26,784 nt of DNA from a virus. The stretch lies in the IMG/VR virus record IMGVR_UViG_3300008050_000256, positions 1 to 26,784 of that record; one strand, given 5' to 3'. Below, in pieces: positions 5,577 through 11,962 of the stretch (positions within the stretch are counted from its first letter, which is position 1; every line of letters begins with the position of its first letter). Below the pieces are notes generated by a model, which saw nothing but the letters and a program-made list of their open reading frames with translations, ran no database searches and was not told the origin of the DNA. Position numbers and translations under genes: made by a program.

Positions 5577-5849
5577 AATAATTTAGAACATTTAGATAAA
5601 GTGCGAGAGTTGTCGTGCTGTCTTTGTGGGGATGATAATTCGTCGCCACATCACATGAAAGCAATAGGCATGGGACGAAACAGGAAAAGAAACTTAAAAG
5701 AACATCTTTTGACCGTTCCACTTTGTATGAAGCATCATAACGAGTGGCATGCTATGGGGAATAGGGCATTTAACGTGAAATACCAAGTAGATATGTGGAT
5801 GATAACCGCGATGATAATGGCAGACATAATACATGATAATCAATCTTAA
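5574..5849 (+). CDS. HNH/Ref-like nuclease
   Basis: 91 aa. Cys15/Cys18 (CCLCG) with His26-His27 (SPHHMKAIGMG), then TVPLCMKHHNEWHAMG with Cys51, His54, His55 and His59, fit the treble-clef HNH fold of phage recombination nucleases such as the RecA-dependent P1 Ref family and lambda-type 'Nin' HNH proteins. Zinc would be held by the cysteines and the histidines would form the active site. It sits between the DUF1376 and DUF1367 genes, a common order in phage replication and recombination regions. The start is fixed by an upstream in-frame stop and lies in a hairpin. Confidence 0.7.
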   Translation: MNNLEHLDKVRELSCCLCGDDNSSPHHMKAIGMGRNRKRNLKEHLLTVPLCMKHHNEWHAMGNRAFNVKYQVDMWMITAMIMADIIHDNQS

Positions 5850-6255
5850 AAAATCTCAGGGTGTGCTAGTTCCATCCCTTCCCGTCGATGAAGAAAAGCT
5901 CAGCAGGTGGAAGTTTGGCGACATCTTAGCATGCGAAGTCAGGAAGCCTAGGAATGCTAAATTCCATAGAAAATTTTACGCACTGATGAACGTGGTGTTT
6001 GACAATCAAGACAAGTACGACAAATTTAAAGATTTTATTCGTGAAATTAAGCTAAAAACAGGAGTGTATGACGAGCATATAACGACTAAGGGAGAAATTG
6101 TTTATATCCCAGGAAGTATAGCATTTCACAATATGGACGATATGGAATTTGAGAAATTCTATTCAGACGCAATAGACGTAGTTTTAAAACATTTTATCCC
6201 CACGACGCGGGAAGATACAGACAAAATGGTACAGGAGGTGCTAAGTTACGCATGA
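5833..6255 (+). CDS. DUF1367-family protein
   Basis: 140 aa, overlapping the HNH gene by 17 bases. The motif FGDILACEVRKPRNAKFHRKFYALMNVVFD (about residues 28-57) is the signature of DUF1367 phage proteins, which occur next to Nin-region nucleases and replication genes. The second half (EIVYIPGSIAFHNMDDMEFE ... FYSDAIDVVLKHFIP) also fits. The biochemical function is not established; a role in recombination or nuclease function is assumed from neighbours. No clear ribosome site is visible, so coupling to the HNH gene is likely. Confidence 0.75.
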   Translation: MIINLKKSQGVLVPSLPVDEEKLSRWKFGDILACEVRKPRNAKFHRKFYALMNVVFDNQDKYDKFKDFIREIKLKTGVYDEHITTKGEIVYIPGSIAFHNMDDMEFEKFYSDAIDVVLKHFIPTTREDTDKMVQEVLSYA

Positions 6256-6596
6256 TTAAAGAACAGCGAGACCATTTAGGGGCTCATTTAAAAAATACGG
6301 TTAGCAAAATATACCAAATAACAGACGGCATTTTAACCTTAACGAAGTTAGCACAAGCTAAGAAGATTGGTAAAGGGACGGCGTTCAAGCAGATAGCGAA
6401 GCTTACTAATGAGCTTAAGTATTTTACTGATGTCCCAGCTAGTATATCATATCAATTTTCGCCTTTTGACGTTATGGATGATGCGGAAAAATGGGAAAAA
6501 GAGAAGGCTAAGAGCAAGTTTATATTGACAAAAGAGAACGCGGACAAAGAAATATATCCAACTATTGACGATATTAAGGATATAGGGTTAAATTAA
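6252..6596 (+). CDS. hypothetical protein, 114 aa
   Basis: ATG overlaps the DUF1367 stop (ATGA); AGGAGG lies 13-14 bases upstream. The N-terminal half looks helical (YQITDGILTLTKLAQAKKIG, KGTAFKQIAKLTNELKYF), possibly DNA-binding by its lysines. The C-terminal half is charged. Its stop codon lies inside a 35-bp tandem duplication that copies the last residues and the stop. It is the last gene of the early operon. No family recognised. Confidence 0.6.
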   Translation: MIKEQRDHLGAHLKNTVSKIYQITDGILTLTKLAQAKKIGKGTAFKQIAKLTNELKYFTDVPASISYQFSPFDVMDDAEKWEKEKAKSKFILTKENADKEIYPTIDDIKDIGLN

Positions 6597-6632
6597 TTAT
6601 TGACGATATTAAGGATATAGGGTTAAATTAAT
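6563..6632 (+). repeat. 35-bp perfect tandem duplication over a stop codon
   Basis: Copies 6563-6597 and 6598-6632 are identical and both contain the last codons and TAA of the 114-aa gene. The unit is not a multiple of three. The second copy lies after the stop and ahead of the terminator. Confidence 0.95.
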
Positions 6633-6679
6633 GTACCTTGTATATCTTATATGGTGTTTGCTCGCAAGTTAGTTAGGGG

Positions 6680-6705
6680 AAAAGGCGCTTATTTTAGCGC
6701 CTTTT
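6680..6705. terminator. bidirectional intrinsic terminator
   Basis: AAAAGGCGCT (6680-6689), loop TATTTT, AGCGCCTTTT (6696-6705), followed by CTTGTTCTTT. It is GC-rich at the core with T-runs on both strands, between the rightward early operon and the leftward operon. It would end transcription from both sides. The stop codon of the last leftward gene lies in it. Confidence 0.9.
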
Positions 6706-6865
6706 CTTGTTCTTTAATAACGTGCTTAAGTAATTTTACCGAAAACCTTAAATCATCAATATTATCACATGCTTTAATTAGGTCTTTCTTAATTGCGTCT
6801 ATTTCCGCTCTAATATCGCTTATTTTATTTTTAGCGTCTGTTTCTGTTATGTTTGTAAATTTCAC
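6689..6865 (-). CDS. small coiled-coil protein, 58 aa
   Basis: GTG start at 6865 after AAAAGGAGATTAAAA on the minus strand. The product (VKFTNITETDAKNKISDIRA ... KDLIKACDNIDDLRFSVKLL) is almost entirely helical with regular hydrophobic spacing, suggesting a coiled coil. TAA at 6689-6691 lies in the terminator hairpin, so this is the last gene of the leftward operon. No family recognised. Confidence 0.6.
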   Translation of the reverse strand: MKFTNITETDAKNKISDIRAEIDAIKKDLIKACDNIDDLRFSVKLLKHVIKEQEKALK

Positions 6866-6867
6866 TT

Positions 6868-7053
6868 TTAATCTCCTTTTATTAGCATTGTAATTAGTTC
6901 ATCCACCTTCGCCGTAATAGATTTCACTCTTTTTCGGTGTTTGTCGTCGTGTTTATTAGGCTTGTGGTCGGCACAATGTGGGCATGGTGTTAAATATGAT
7001 GGACTCATTATGTCGGCATCGTATTTATAGTCGCCACAATATAGGCATTTCAT
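6868..7053 (-). CDS. small zinc-ribbon protein, 61 aa
   Basis: MKCLYCGDYK (Cys3, Cys6) and TPCPHCADH (Cys24, Cys27) form two CxxC knuckles of a zinc ribbon. A basic helix follows (KHRKRVKSITAKVDELITML). The start overlaps the stop of the upstream 108-aa gene, with GGAG just before it. Such phage zinc ribbons may bind nucleic acid or host polymerase; no specific role can be claimed. Confidence 0.65.
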   Translation of the reverse strand: MKCLYCGDYKYDADIMSPSYLTPCPHCADHKPNKHDDKHRKRVKSITAKVDELITMLIKGD

Positions 7054-7376
7054 TTTTTTCTCCTTTTTTCTGCTAAAATCTCTTCTAATTTATCAGTAGC
7101 TTCTTCTTCTAGCACGTTTCTAATGTTAATATTGATTAAATCAATAGCATTCGGATTCTCGCCGAATACATCAGAAGGGATATTAGTAGCTAAGCTTAAA
7201 TCGGAATTAGCGTATTGAAGTGTGTCCCAAAAGTATATAGGTATATTCATATCAATTATTTCATAAATTAACCCGTAAGGGTCTCCGCTCTCAAGCAGTT
7301 CTTCGCGTAATTCTGCGATTTCTTCGAGCACATCTGTCTTAAGACTTTCAATATCACACTTATTTATTTCGCTCAT
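7050..7376 (-). CDS. acidic hypothetical protein, 108 aa
   Basis: ATG 7376 after CAGGAGAAGAAA. Strongly acidic, mostly helical at the ends (SLKTDVLEEIAELREELLES; NVLEEEATDKLEEILAEKRR) with a hydrophobic middle (YGLIYEIIDMNIPIYFWDTL). The acidic character resembles DNA-mimic or host-inhibitor proteins encoded in phage early regions, but no family is recognised. It overlaps the zinc-ribbon gene by four bases. Confidence 0.65.
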   Translation of the reverse strand: MSEINKCDIESLKTDVLEEIAELREELLESGDPYGLIYEIIDMNIPIYFWDTLQYANSDLSLATNIPSDVFGENPNAIDLININIRNVLEEEATDKLEEILAEKRRKK

Positions 7377-7429
7377 TTTCTTCTCCTGTTAATTTACGTT
7401 GGTTTGTGTTAATATGCAACATATAATAT

Positions 7430-7454
7430 GGGGGCAGACGCTCCGCCCACCCCC
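7430..7454 (-). terminator. GC-rich hairpin after the PC4-like gene
   Basis: On the minus strand GGGGG (7454-7450) can pair with CCCCC (7434-7430), with extra GGGC/GCCC pairing as an alternative. It lies 14 bases after the PC4-like stop, in a 91-base gap before the next gene. The following bases are AT-rich (ATATTATATG) but not a U-tract, so it may be an attenuator or 3'-end protecting hairpin rather than a full terminator. Confidence 0.4.
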
Positions 7455-7467
7455 AGCACACCATGAT

Positions 7468-7683
7468 TTAAGCTTCCGCTTGACCTTCTAATTCGAGAAT
7501 CGCTCTTGCAATCGTTCCAGCTAATGCTAGGTCGAATGCTACACCTTTTTTAGTAGGGACGAAGTCATCGTTGTTCTTGGTTTTAATCCAAATGCGCACT
7601 TGTCCGAATGTTCGCTCATTTACGGTGTCTTTTGTAACGAGAATTTTGCTAGATTCGGTTAGTTTGATTTCTTTGATTGTCAT
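7468..7683 (-). CDS. PC4-like single-stranded DNA-binding protein
   Basis: 71 aa; AAAAGGAAATACAC precedes the ATG. The sequence KEIKLTESSKILVTKDTVNE, RTFGQVRIWIKTKNND and DFVPTKKGVAFDLALAGTIA matches the PC4/p15 fold: beta strands with an R-x-W strand, the PTKKG turn, then a C-terminal dimer helix (ALAGTIARAILELE). Family knowledge: PC4 proteins, including bacterial and phage ones, bind single-stranded DNA as dimers and assist transcription or replication. A phage role in replication or host transcription is inferred. Confidence 0.7.
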   Translation of the reverse strand: MTIKEIKLTESSKILVTKDTVNERTFGQVRIWIKTKNNDDFVPTKKGVAFDLALAGTIARAILELEGQAEA

Positions 7684-7709
7684 GTGTATTTCCTTTTTTT
7701 TGTTGTGTG

Positions 7710-8153
7710 TTATGCCTTAGCAGGCGGTTGTGTCATCATTGTCTCGAATAACTCTTTTAGTTCGTCGGGAACGGCATTGTCAGATTTACCTATCGACACG
7801 CTAAGTCTTACTCCTTCGGCGCGCTCTTCTCCGTCGATAATAATTTCATCGTCCATATTAATTGCGCCACATCCCCTAGCAAAGCTACTGCCGTTAAATT
7901 GCGCTCCGACAAAAGCATCATCAAGTAATTCAAGTAACGGATATATGTCTTTATTAATCCTGTCAATTATTACCGAGACTAGCAACACTTTATCTTTTTT
8001 GCTCATATCAGAGTTTATGCAAGCACTTTCTACTGCGCTTAATATAATCGAGTTTGAGTACACTAATACTCGTTCTACTAGCGCTTTCGACTCTGCGTTT
8101 TCTCCGAGCAATTCATCTTTTATGTTGGCTAATTCAATTCGTTTGTCAGTCAT
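7710..8153 (-). CDS. hypothetical protein, 147 aa
   Basis: ATG 8153 after AAAGGAGTCCGCC; first gene after hairpin H2. The N-terminal 80 residues are helical (ELANIKDELLGENAESKALV, VLLVSVIIDRINKDIYPLLE). The second half is acidic with possible strands (DDEIIIDGEERAEGVRLSVS), ending in a proline-rich tail. It stands 26 bases before the PC4-like gene, so the two are probably co-expressed. No family recognised. Confidence 0.65.
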   Translation of the reverse strand: MTDKRIELANIKDELLGENAESKALVERVLVYSNSIILSAVESACINSDMSKKDKVLLVSVIIDRINKDIYPLLELLDDAFVGAQFNGSSFARGCGAINMDDEIIIDGEERAEGVRLSVSIGKSDNAVPDELKELFETMMTQPPAKA

Positions 8154-8171
8154 GGCGGACTCCTTTATTTA

Positions 8172-8216
8172 TTAATATATTATTACTTTCACTATGTTTC
8201 AGTAATAATATATTAA
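8172..8216 (-). promoter_or_regulatory. intercistronic hairpin H2 (GA/GA-loop family)
   Basis: A 16-bp perfect stem (TTAATATATTATTACT, 8172-8187, with its complement at 8201-8216) closes a 13-nt loop. On the minus strand the loop reads GAA / AC / ATA / GT / GAA: a GAA/GAA internal loop, two pairs and a triloop. The stop codon of the upstream gene (8213-8215) lies in the stem, and the downstream AAAGGAG follows closely. Stem sequence differs from H1, H3 and H4 while the apical plan is kept. Confidence 0.7.
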
Positions 8217-8473
8217 AAGAGTTCCCCAACAAGCGATTTAAGTTCTAATTGTTTGTCTGTATGTTCTACTTCAACCCAACCATCCTTAGTTTCGACCGCT
8301 ACTATATCATGGGCATAGATAGAGCCTGTTTCGTCGAATAAGCCCACTTCAGACCCTTTTGTGAATATCATGCGGGTATTTCCTCGCATGTTATCCATCA
8401 TAATACCTGTTACGGGCGCTCCTAATTGTACGCTTTTAATTCGCATACCTTTTTTTATGTCGTTTGTTTTCAT
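8213..8473 (-). CDS. small beta-rich hypothetical protein, 86 aa
   Basis: ATG 8473; the ribosome site GAAAGGGAAATAACC overlaps the end of the 55-aa gene. The pattern KGMRIKSVQLGAPVTGIMMD, TRMIFTKGSEVGLFDETG and VAVETKDGWVEVEH suggests a small beta barrel (SH3- or KOW-like), followed by a helical tail (DKQLELKSLVGELF). Its TAA lies in hairpin H2. No family recognised. Confidence 0.65.
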   Translation of the reverse strand: MKTNDIKKGMRIKSVQLGAPVTGIMMDNMRGNTRMIFTKGSEVGLFDETGSIYAHDIVAVETKDGWVEVEHTDKQLELKSLVGELF

Positions 8474-8475
8474 GG

Positions 8476-8643
8476 TTATTTCCCTTTCAGTTTTAGCTCT
8501 ACGTGTATGACCTTTCCTTCAATCTTAACACCGAAGGTGTTAGCATGCTCTCTAATCTCTTGGTCTGTTAAGCTAGACGCGTAATTCAAGTTATCCGAGT
8601 ATACTAACTCACGAAGTTCTTTGTCGCTCATCCGCTTGGTCAT
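8476..8643 (-). CDS. hypothetical protein, 55 aa
   Basis: Minus-strand ATG at 8643 follows AAAGGAGTCGGCA directly downstream of hairpin H3. The product is MTKRMSDKELRELVYSDNLN, then SLTDQEIREHANTFGVKIEG and KVIHVELKLKGK: two short helices followed by two strands. TAA at 8476-8478 lies two bases before the next ATG. The leader GGAGTC(G/C)G(C) is the same as before the 147-aa gene, where H2 stands at the same place. Confidence 0.65.
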   Translation of the reverse strand: MTKRMSDKELRELVYSDNLNYASSLTDQEIREHANTFGVKIEGKVIHVELKLKGK

Positions 8644-8663
8644 TGCCGACTCCTTTGTTTTAT

Positions 8664-8707
8664 TTAATTATTTATTCTTTCACTAACGTTTCAGAATAAA
8701 TAATTAA
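8664..8707 (-). promoter_or_regulatory. intercistronic hairpin H3 (GA/GA-loop family)
   Basis: A 15-bp perfect stem (TTAATTATTTATTCT, 8664-8678, with its complement at 8693-8707) closes a 14-nt loop. On the minus strand the loop reads GAA / AC / GTTA / GT / GAA. The stop codon of the upstream 80-aa gene (8704-8706) lies in the stem, and AAAGGAGTC follows the other arm. Confidence 0.7.
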
Positions 8708-8946
8708 TGTCCGTGATTAAATCCGTAATAATATTCCTTGCCGTCACTAAGGAATGGTACAAGTATGTAGTCCACAAAACCGCAACAACCCTGTTCTTTG
8801 CTTACTTCGTATGCTTGTTCGCTCTCGCGATTTCCTTTTTCGGCTATACGAATATTATCCACACAATCATAGTAGTCGCCACCATGAGCTACCCCTAGCA
8901 CATAATCTTTAATATCCGAAGGGATATTAGTATGCTGTTTTTTCAT
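8704..8946 (-). CDS. hypothetical protein, 80 aa
   Basis: ATG 8946 after ATAAGGAGATAAA. The N-terminal part (SDIKDYVLGVAHGGDYYDCV) is helical. The centre has a Cys pair (EQGCCGFVDYI), and the C-terminus is aromatic (GKEYYYGFNHGH). No known motif. It directly follows the frameshifted DUF3846-like gene and ends in hairpin H3. Confidence 0.6.
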   Translation of the reverse strand: MKKQHTNIPSDIKDYVLGVAHGGDYYDCVDNIRIAEKGNRESEQAYEVSKEQGCCGFVDYILVPFLSDGKEYYYGFNHGH

Positions 8947-8947
8947 T

Positions 8948-9213
8948 TTATCTCCTTATCATTCTAGCACCATCTTTTAAGATGATGACGTTACCCACAA
9001 TTTTTCTCGCATGTTCGCCAAAGTTAGCGCGCCATATTTCAGACGCGCTTTTATTTATAGGCAAACCTTTAAGGCGACCATCTTCATCCATTACCATATT
9101 TGTTTTATCTTTTTATCTTTTAGTAAAAAGATAACTTCTAGATACCCACCTATATATTCGCGCATTTGCTCGAAAGTCATTTCGTTGTTGGTTAATGTTA
9201 TTATCTCATCCAT
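8948..9213 (-). pseudogene. DUF3846-like gene, frameshifted by an 8-bp tandem duplication
   Basis: Two frames on the minus strand. 9213-9091 encodes 40 aa ending MREYIGGYLEVIFLLKDKK, then IKQIW. 9097-8948 encodes 49 aa (MVMDEDGRLKGLPINKSASE, then IWRANFG, IVGNVIILKDGARM). Joined, they resemble DUF3846 proteins: 'YVGGYIEV...NEDGKL.GLP.N..A......IVG.VVI'. The break lies at TATCTTTT repeated twice (9106-9121, plus strand). Removing one copy restores one frame reading FLLKDKTNMVMDEDGRLKGL. It is therefore a disrupted gene, a phase-variable gene or a programmed frameshift. DUF3846 function is unknown; members are common in phage early regions. Confidence 0.7.
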
Positions 9214-10085
9214 ATTGGTTTCTCCGCTAAATCTTGCATCATTTGTGCTAGTCCATCGACCGCCTGTTTGTCATCTTTGACAAATTTCTGTTCGACCACA
9301 TGAAGCAGGTTAAGTTCTTTTTTATACACGTCCGTTACTTGGCGTTGATAACCCAAGCCATCATAAAATCCGTATTTTTTACTCATCAGACCAAAGCATT
9401 TGTCTCTAAAGAGACCTGGGAGTCCCGACGTTAGCATTCTGTGAATATCCAATGGCTCATTAGCCATTTTCATTGGGATGCTCATTCCAAAGTATTTCCA
9501 ATCTTCACTGCCTTTATATTCGACGAAGTTAAATACGATTATTTCGACGGCATAACCAAGTTTATTGATTATGTCTCCCATGAGCGTAATTGTAGCACCT
9601 AAGCGGATAAAATCTCTTTCGGTGTGTCCGTTCGCAACTCCAATATTCATTCCAATTCGGACGTTAGCACGCTGGGATTCTCTATTAGTCGTCGTCCAAT
9701 ATTGGGAGCTTCCACCCATTAGTCTCGACATACTAAGGTCATCTCCGTCATCACGCACCACTCTTTTTCTCTTACATGAGAGTCCGCGACCTAGAAATTT
9801 AGAGATTCCAGCTTTTCGTTCTAACATAGCACGTTGTTTATGGTATTGCTCATAAACTTTTCTCGTTGTTTGCCCCATTTTTAGGGCACGTTCTAAGTTC
9901 TCGCGTCCCACAACTTCCTGTCCATAAGTCCATTTTTCTCGCGATTTATTATCTTCGCCACCTATATCTTCCCAATGATACTCTCCAGCGTCTATGCAGG
10001 AGAGCATTTCATTCATATCGGTAAAATGGATAACGGCAGTATTGTCTTCAATCACCTTCGGTGTTAAGATATTTTCGTGATTCAT
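9201..10085 (-). CDS. VWA-like partner of the MoxR/CobS ATPase
   Basis: 294 aa; ATG 10085 overlaps the ATPase stop (ATGA), with AAAAAGGAG upstream. The core VRIGMNIGVANGHTERDFIR, LGATITLMGDIINKLGYAVE and IIVFNFVEYKG (about residues 142-193) has the alternation of a von Willebrand A-type Rossmann fold, but a full MIDAS DxSxS is not visible. Family knowledge: phages often carry a CobS/MoxR-type AAA+ ATPase next to a CobT/VWA-like protein; despite the cobalamin names, many such pairs are remodelling systems of unknown target. The tight overlap supports a two-part complex. The VWA call is by pattern only. Confidence 0.6.
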   Translation of the reverse strand: MNHENILTPKVIEDNTAVIHFTDMNEMLSCIDAGEYHWEDIGGEDNKSREKWTYGQEVVGRENLERALKMGQTTRKVYEQYHKQRAMLERKAGISKFLGRGLSCKRKRVVRDDGDDLSMSRLMGGSSQYWTTTNRESQRANVRIGMNIGVANGHTERDFIRLGATITLMGDIINKLGYAVEIIVFNFVEYKGSEDWKYFGMSIPMKMANEPLDIHRMLTSGLPGLFRDKCFGLMSKKYGFYDGLGYQRQVTDVYKKELNLLHVVEQKFVKDDKQAVDGLAQMMQDLAEKPIWMR

Positions 10086-11302
10086 TTGTAACTCCTTTTT
10101 AGTTCATCGACGGCAACTTTATCCTTTTCCATGTCCGTCCAATTAAGTGTTATCATGTCAAGTAACCAATCATTACTTTTTCCGACTTTACGCCATCTTT
10201 GTCCGTCGAGAAAGAGTCTAGTGCTGATGGTTCGTTTAACTGCGTTAGCATTCGTTCTACTGCGTAAGTCCCATAGCATATTCGCGGTTTCTATAAAATC
10301 GCCGACCAAAGCACGTTCTATGTTTTTATCATAGTCGATATAAACTTTCACGGCTTGCAGTCTGTCTAGCGTAGCTAGGTCAAGCTGACCACGACCAGCA
10401 TAGTCGAAGTCGTTTCCGTCTCCCCATGTGTTCGTAGCTACGGCTACATTAAAACCGTCGTCTTTTAGCACCATAGGGTTGTTTTTGTCATTCGGTGTCG
10501 ATAAAATGCCCTGCCCATCAAACACGCTATTGAATACAAGACCACAATTCGCGTCGAAACCGTCAAATTCGTCCAAAAACAGGAAGTTTCCTTCGCGAAA
10601 AGGCTTGGACACCAATCCGTCAATAAAAGTGCCGTCAAACGTCATTCTCCCTGTTAAATGGGCTTCCGTCACTCCAGCAGAACCTTTAACGTAATGGTAA
10701 GTACCGTCAGTCTTATCAAATCCTAGCGCTTTTGCTGATTGCTCTACTAGGTGCGATTTTCCTGTGCCACTTGGGCCACATAACCACACACGACCGAAAT
10801 TTTTTAAGCATTCGACCACGGTGGGGAAAGCTTCGTGAGTCAATCCACCAGTTTCAGACACTTTAACGTCGTTAATGTGTACTTCGATTGGACGTTGTAA
10901 GGATGAAATTTTTACATCGACCTTACGAAGTAAATCGTCCTTAACTTCGGTTATTTCGGAAGTTAGCATGGATTGAGTTTCCGAGACTGCATTACTTATG
11001 GTCTCGTTCACGCTATCACCTATATTACCCATAACGGCGCTAACTAGCATGTCAGTTAGTCCGTCGGATTTTGGTGTAACTTTGATTGTTGGTTTCGGTG
11101 TCTCTTTGATTGTTGGTTTCGGTGTCTCCTTCGGAGTGTTGTCACGCTTAGGGATAATTCCGTCAAGCATGTATTTTATTTTTTCGGATTTGCTAGCAAA
11201 TTGAACCCACGAAGTGAGTTTGCCATTCTGTTTGCATTTTGCTATGCAAAGCTTCCGAAGTTTTTTGGTGTTCATGTTATTCAGTTCGTAATATTCATAC
11301 AT
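10082..11302 (-). CDS. MoxR/CobS-type AAA+ ATPase
   Basis: 406 aa; ATG 11302 after CAGGAGAAAAAACACC. Residues 1-50 form a basic helical N-terminal domain (MNTKKLRKLCIAKCKQNGKL). Residues 51-78 are a linker with two ETPKPTIK repeats, and a helical region follows. The AAA+ core has Walker A CGPSGTGKSH (175-184), Walker B FLFLDEFDGFD (240-250), sensor 1 VAVATNTWG (near 291) and a likely Arg finger in TLDRLQ (314). This is the MoxR/AAA_5 type, which uses ATP to remodel protein partners. The VWA-like gene follows at once. The hairpin H4 leader suggests post-transcriptional control. Confidence 0.85.
   Translation of the reverse strand: MYEYYELNNMNTKKLRKLCIAKCKQNGKLTSWVQFASKSEKIKYMLDGIIPKRDNTPKETPKPTIKETPKPTIKVTPKSDGLTDMLVSAVMGNIGDSVNETISNAVSETQSMLTSEITEVKDDLLRKVDVKISSLQRPIEVHINDVKVSETGGLTHEAFPTVVECLKNFGRVWLCGPSGTGKSHLVEQSAKALGFDKTDGTYHYVKGSAGVTEAHLTGRMTFDGTFIDGLVSKPFREGNFLFLDEFDGFDANCGLVFNSVFDGQGILSTPNDKNNPMVLKDDGFNVAVATNTWGDGNDFDYAGRGQLDLATLDRLQAVKVYIDYDKNIERALVGDFIETANMLWDLRSRTNANAVKRTISTRLFLDGQRWRKVGKSNDWLLDMITLNWTDMEKDKVAVDELKRSYK
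11081..11128 (-). repeat. two 24-bp tandem repeats in the ATPase linker
   Basis: Perfect copies 11081-11104 and 11105-11128 (plus-strand TTTGATTGTTGGTTTCGGTG followed by TCTC). They encode two eight-residue ETPKPTIK-type units in the proline-rich linker between the N-terminal domain and the AAA+ core. The unit keeps the frame. Confidence 0.95.
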
Positions 11303-11336
11303 GGTGTTTTTTCTCCTGCCGATTTCGGCTGTTAGT

Positions 11337-11381
11337 GTTAGTATATAGCACCTTCAGTTCCTTCAGGTGCTATATACTAAC
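11337..11381 (-). promoter_or_regulatory. intercistronic hairpin H4 (GA/GA-loop family)
   Basis: A 17-bp perfect stem (11337-11353 with 11365-11381) closes an 11-nt loop. On the minus strand the loop reads GA / AG / GAA / CT / GA: tandem G-A internal loop, two pairs, GAA triloop. It lies between the 93-aa gene and the AAA+ ATPase. A second small hairpin, GCCG/CGGC, stands directly before the ATPase GGAG. The two pairs here are AG-CU where H1-H3 have AC-GU, so the pairing rather than the sequence is kept. Confidence 0.7.
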
Positions 11382-11394
11382 TATTGGTTTTGTG

Positions 11395-11676
11395 TTAGTT
11401 TATGGTTAATTTCTCGTCGGTAAATGGGATTGTTTCTCCATTATACGTGACAAACCATTCGCCAGCTTTTTGATACACATGGAAACCTAGTCCGAATTGA
11501 TTAGACGCTTGGTTCATGCGCGTTTTAGTGGTATTAGTCCACCAGCCACCTGTTTTAAGGGTTATTTTGCCGTTATTGACGGCAACGACATCAGTATTGT
11601 GGTATTTCACGACAATATTGCCGTCTATTTTGGTTATGCTGGTAAATACTTTACCAACTTTTTGAGTTTGTGCCAT
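11395..11676 (-). CDS. conserved phage hypothetical protein, 93 aa
   Basis: ATG 11676 overlaps by design with the preceding TAA (two bases apart) after ACAGGAGCATAAA. The sequence KYHNTDVVAVNNGKITLKTG, GWWTNTTKTRMNQASNQFGL and QKAGEWFVTYNGETIPF looks like a small all-beta protein that I recognise as recurring in other phages, without a known function. The conserved centre is 'TGGW.TNTTKTRMNQAS'. It belongs to the leftward early operon, ahead of hairpin H4 and the ATPase. Confidence 0.7.
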   Translation of the reverse strand: MAQTQKVGKVFTSITKIDGNIVVKYHNTDVVAVNNGKITLKTGGWWTNTTKTRMNQASNQFGLGFHVYQKAGEWFVTYNGETIPFTDEKLTIN

Positions 11677-11677
11677 T

Positions 11678-11842
11678 TTATGCTCCTGTTTTTATTATGT
11701 AAAAGGGTATTTCGGACGAATTAATCAATTTTCGCTCTATCAGTGGCGGTTTATCGTCAAATAACCACTTGCGTTCTATATATACCTGTCCGCGGTACGC
11801 AGGAAGGCTATAATTGAGTTTCCAAGAGGTTTTAGTCATCAT
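11678..11842 (-). CDS. hypothetical protein, 54 aa
   Basis: Minus-strand ATG at 11842 (or the second ATG at 11839) after AATAGGAGTCA, overlapping the previous TGA. The product is MMTKTSWKLNYSLPAYRGQV, then YIERKWLFDDKPPLIERKLI and NSSEIPFYIIKTGA; basic, with aromatic strands. The stop lies one base before the next gene. No family recognised. Confidence 0.6.
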   Translation of the reverse strand: MMTKTSWKLNYSLPAYRGQVYIERKWLFDDKPPLIERKLINSSEIPFYIIKTGA

Positions 11843-11940
11843 TGACTCCTATTGTTACGAAGGAAAGCGGTTTCCCTTCGGATTTTTGAAAATATGTGAA
11901 ATACTAAGCTAATGCAAAGCATTAAAAAGAGTGTATTCAT
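11839..11940 (-). CDS. small membrane protein, 33 aa
   Basis: Minus-strand ATG at 11940 after AAGGGAGCAAACACC. MNTLFLMLCISLVFHIF is a single hydrophobic segment, followed by a basic tail (SKIRRETAFLRNNRSQ). It overlaps the next gene by four bases. It follows hairpin H5. No family recognised. Confidence 0.5.
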   Translation of the reverse strand: MNTLFLMLCISLVFHIFSKIRRETAFLRNNRSQ

Positions 11941-11962
11941 GGTGTTTGCTCCCTTGTTTTAA

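Noticed and set aside
7684-8175. 163-aa plus-strand ORF
   Set aside because: It is the antisense shadow of the 147-aa minus-strand gene, which has a good ribosome site and fits the operon; the plus product is a serine- and leucine-rich string with no motif.
9565-9855. 96-aa plus-strand ORF
   Set aside because: Antisense to the VWA-like gene with no supporting features.
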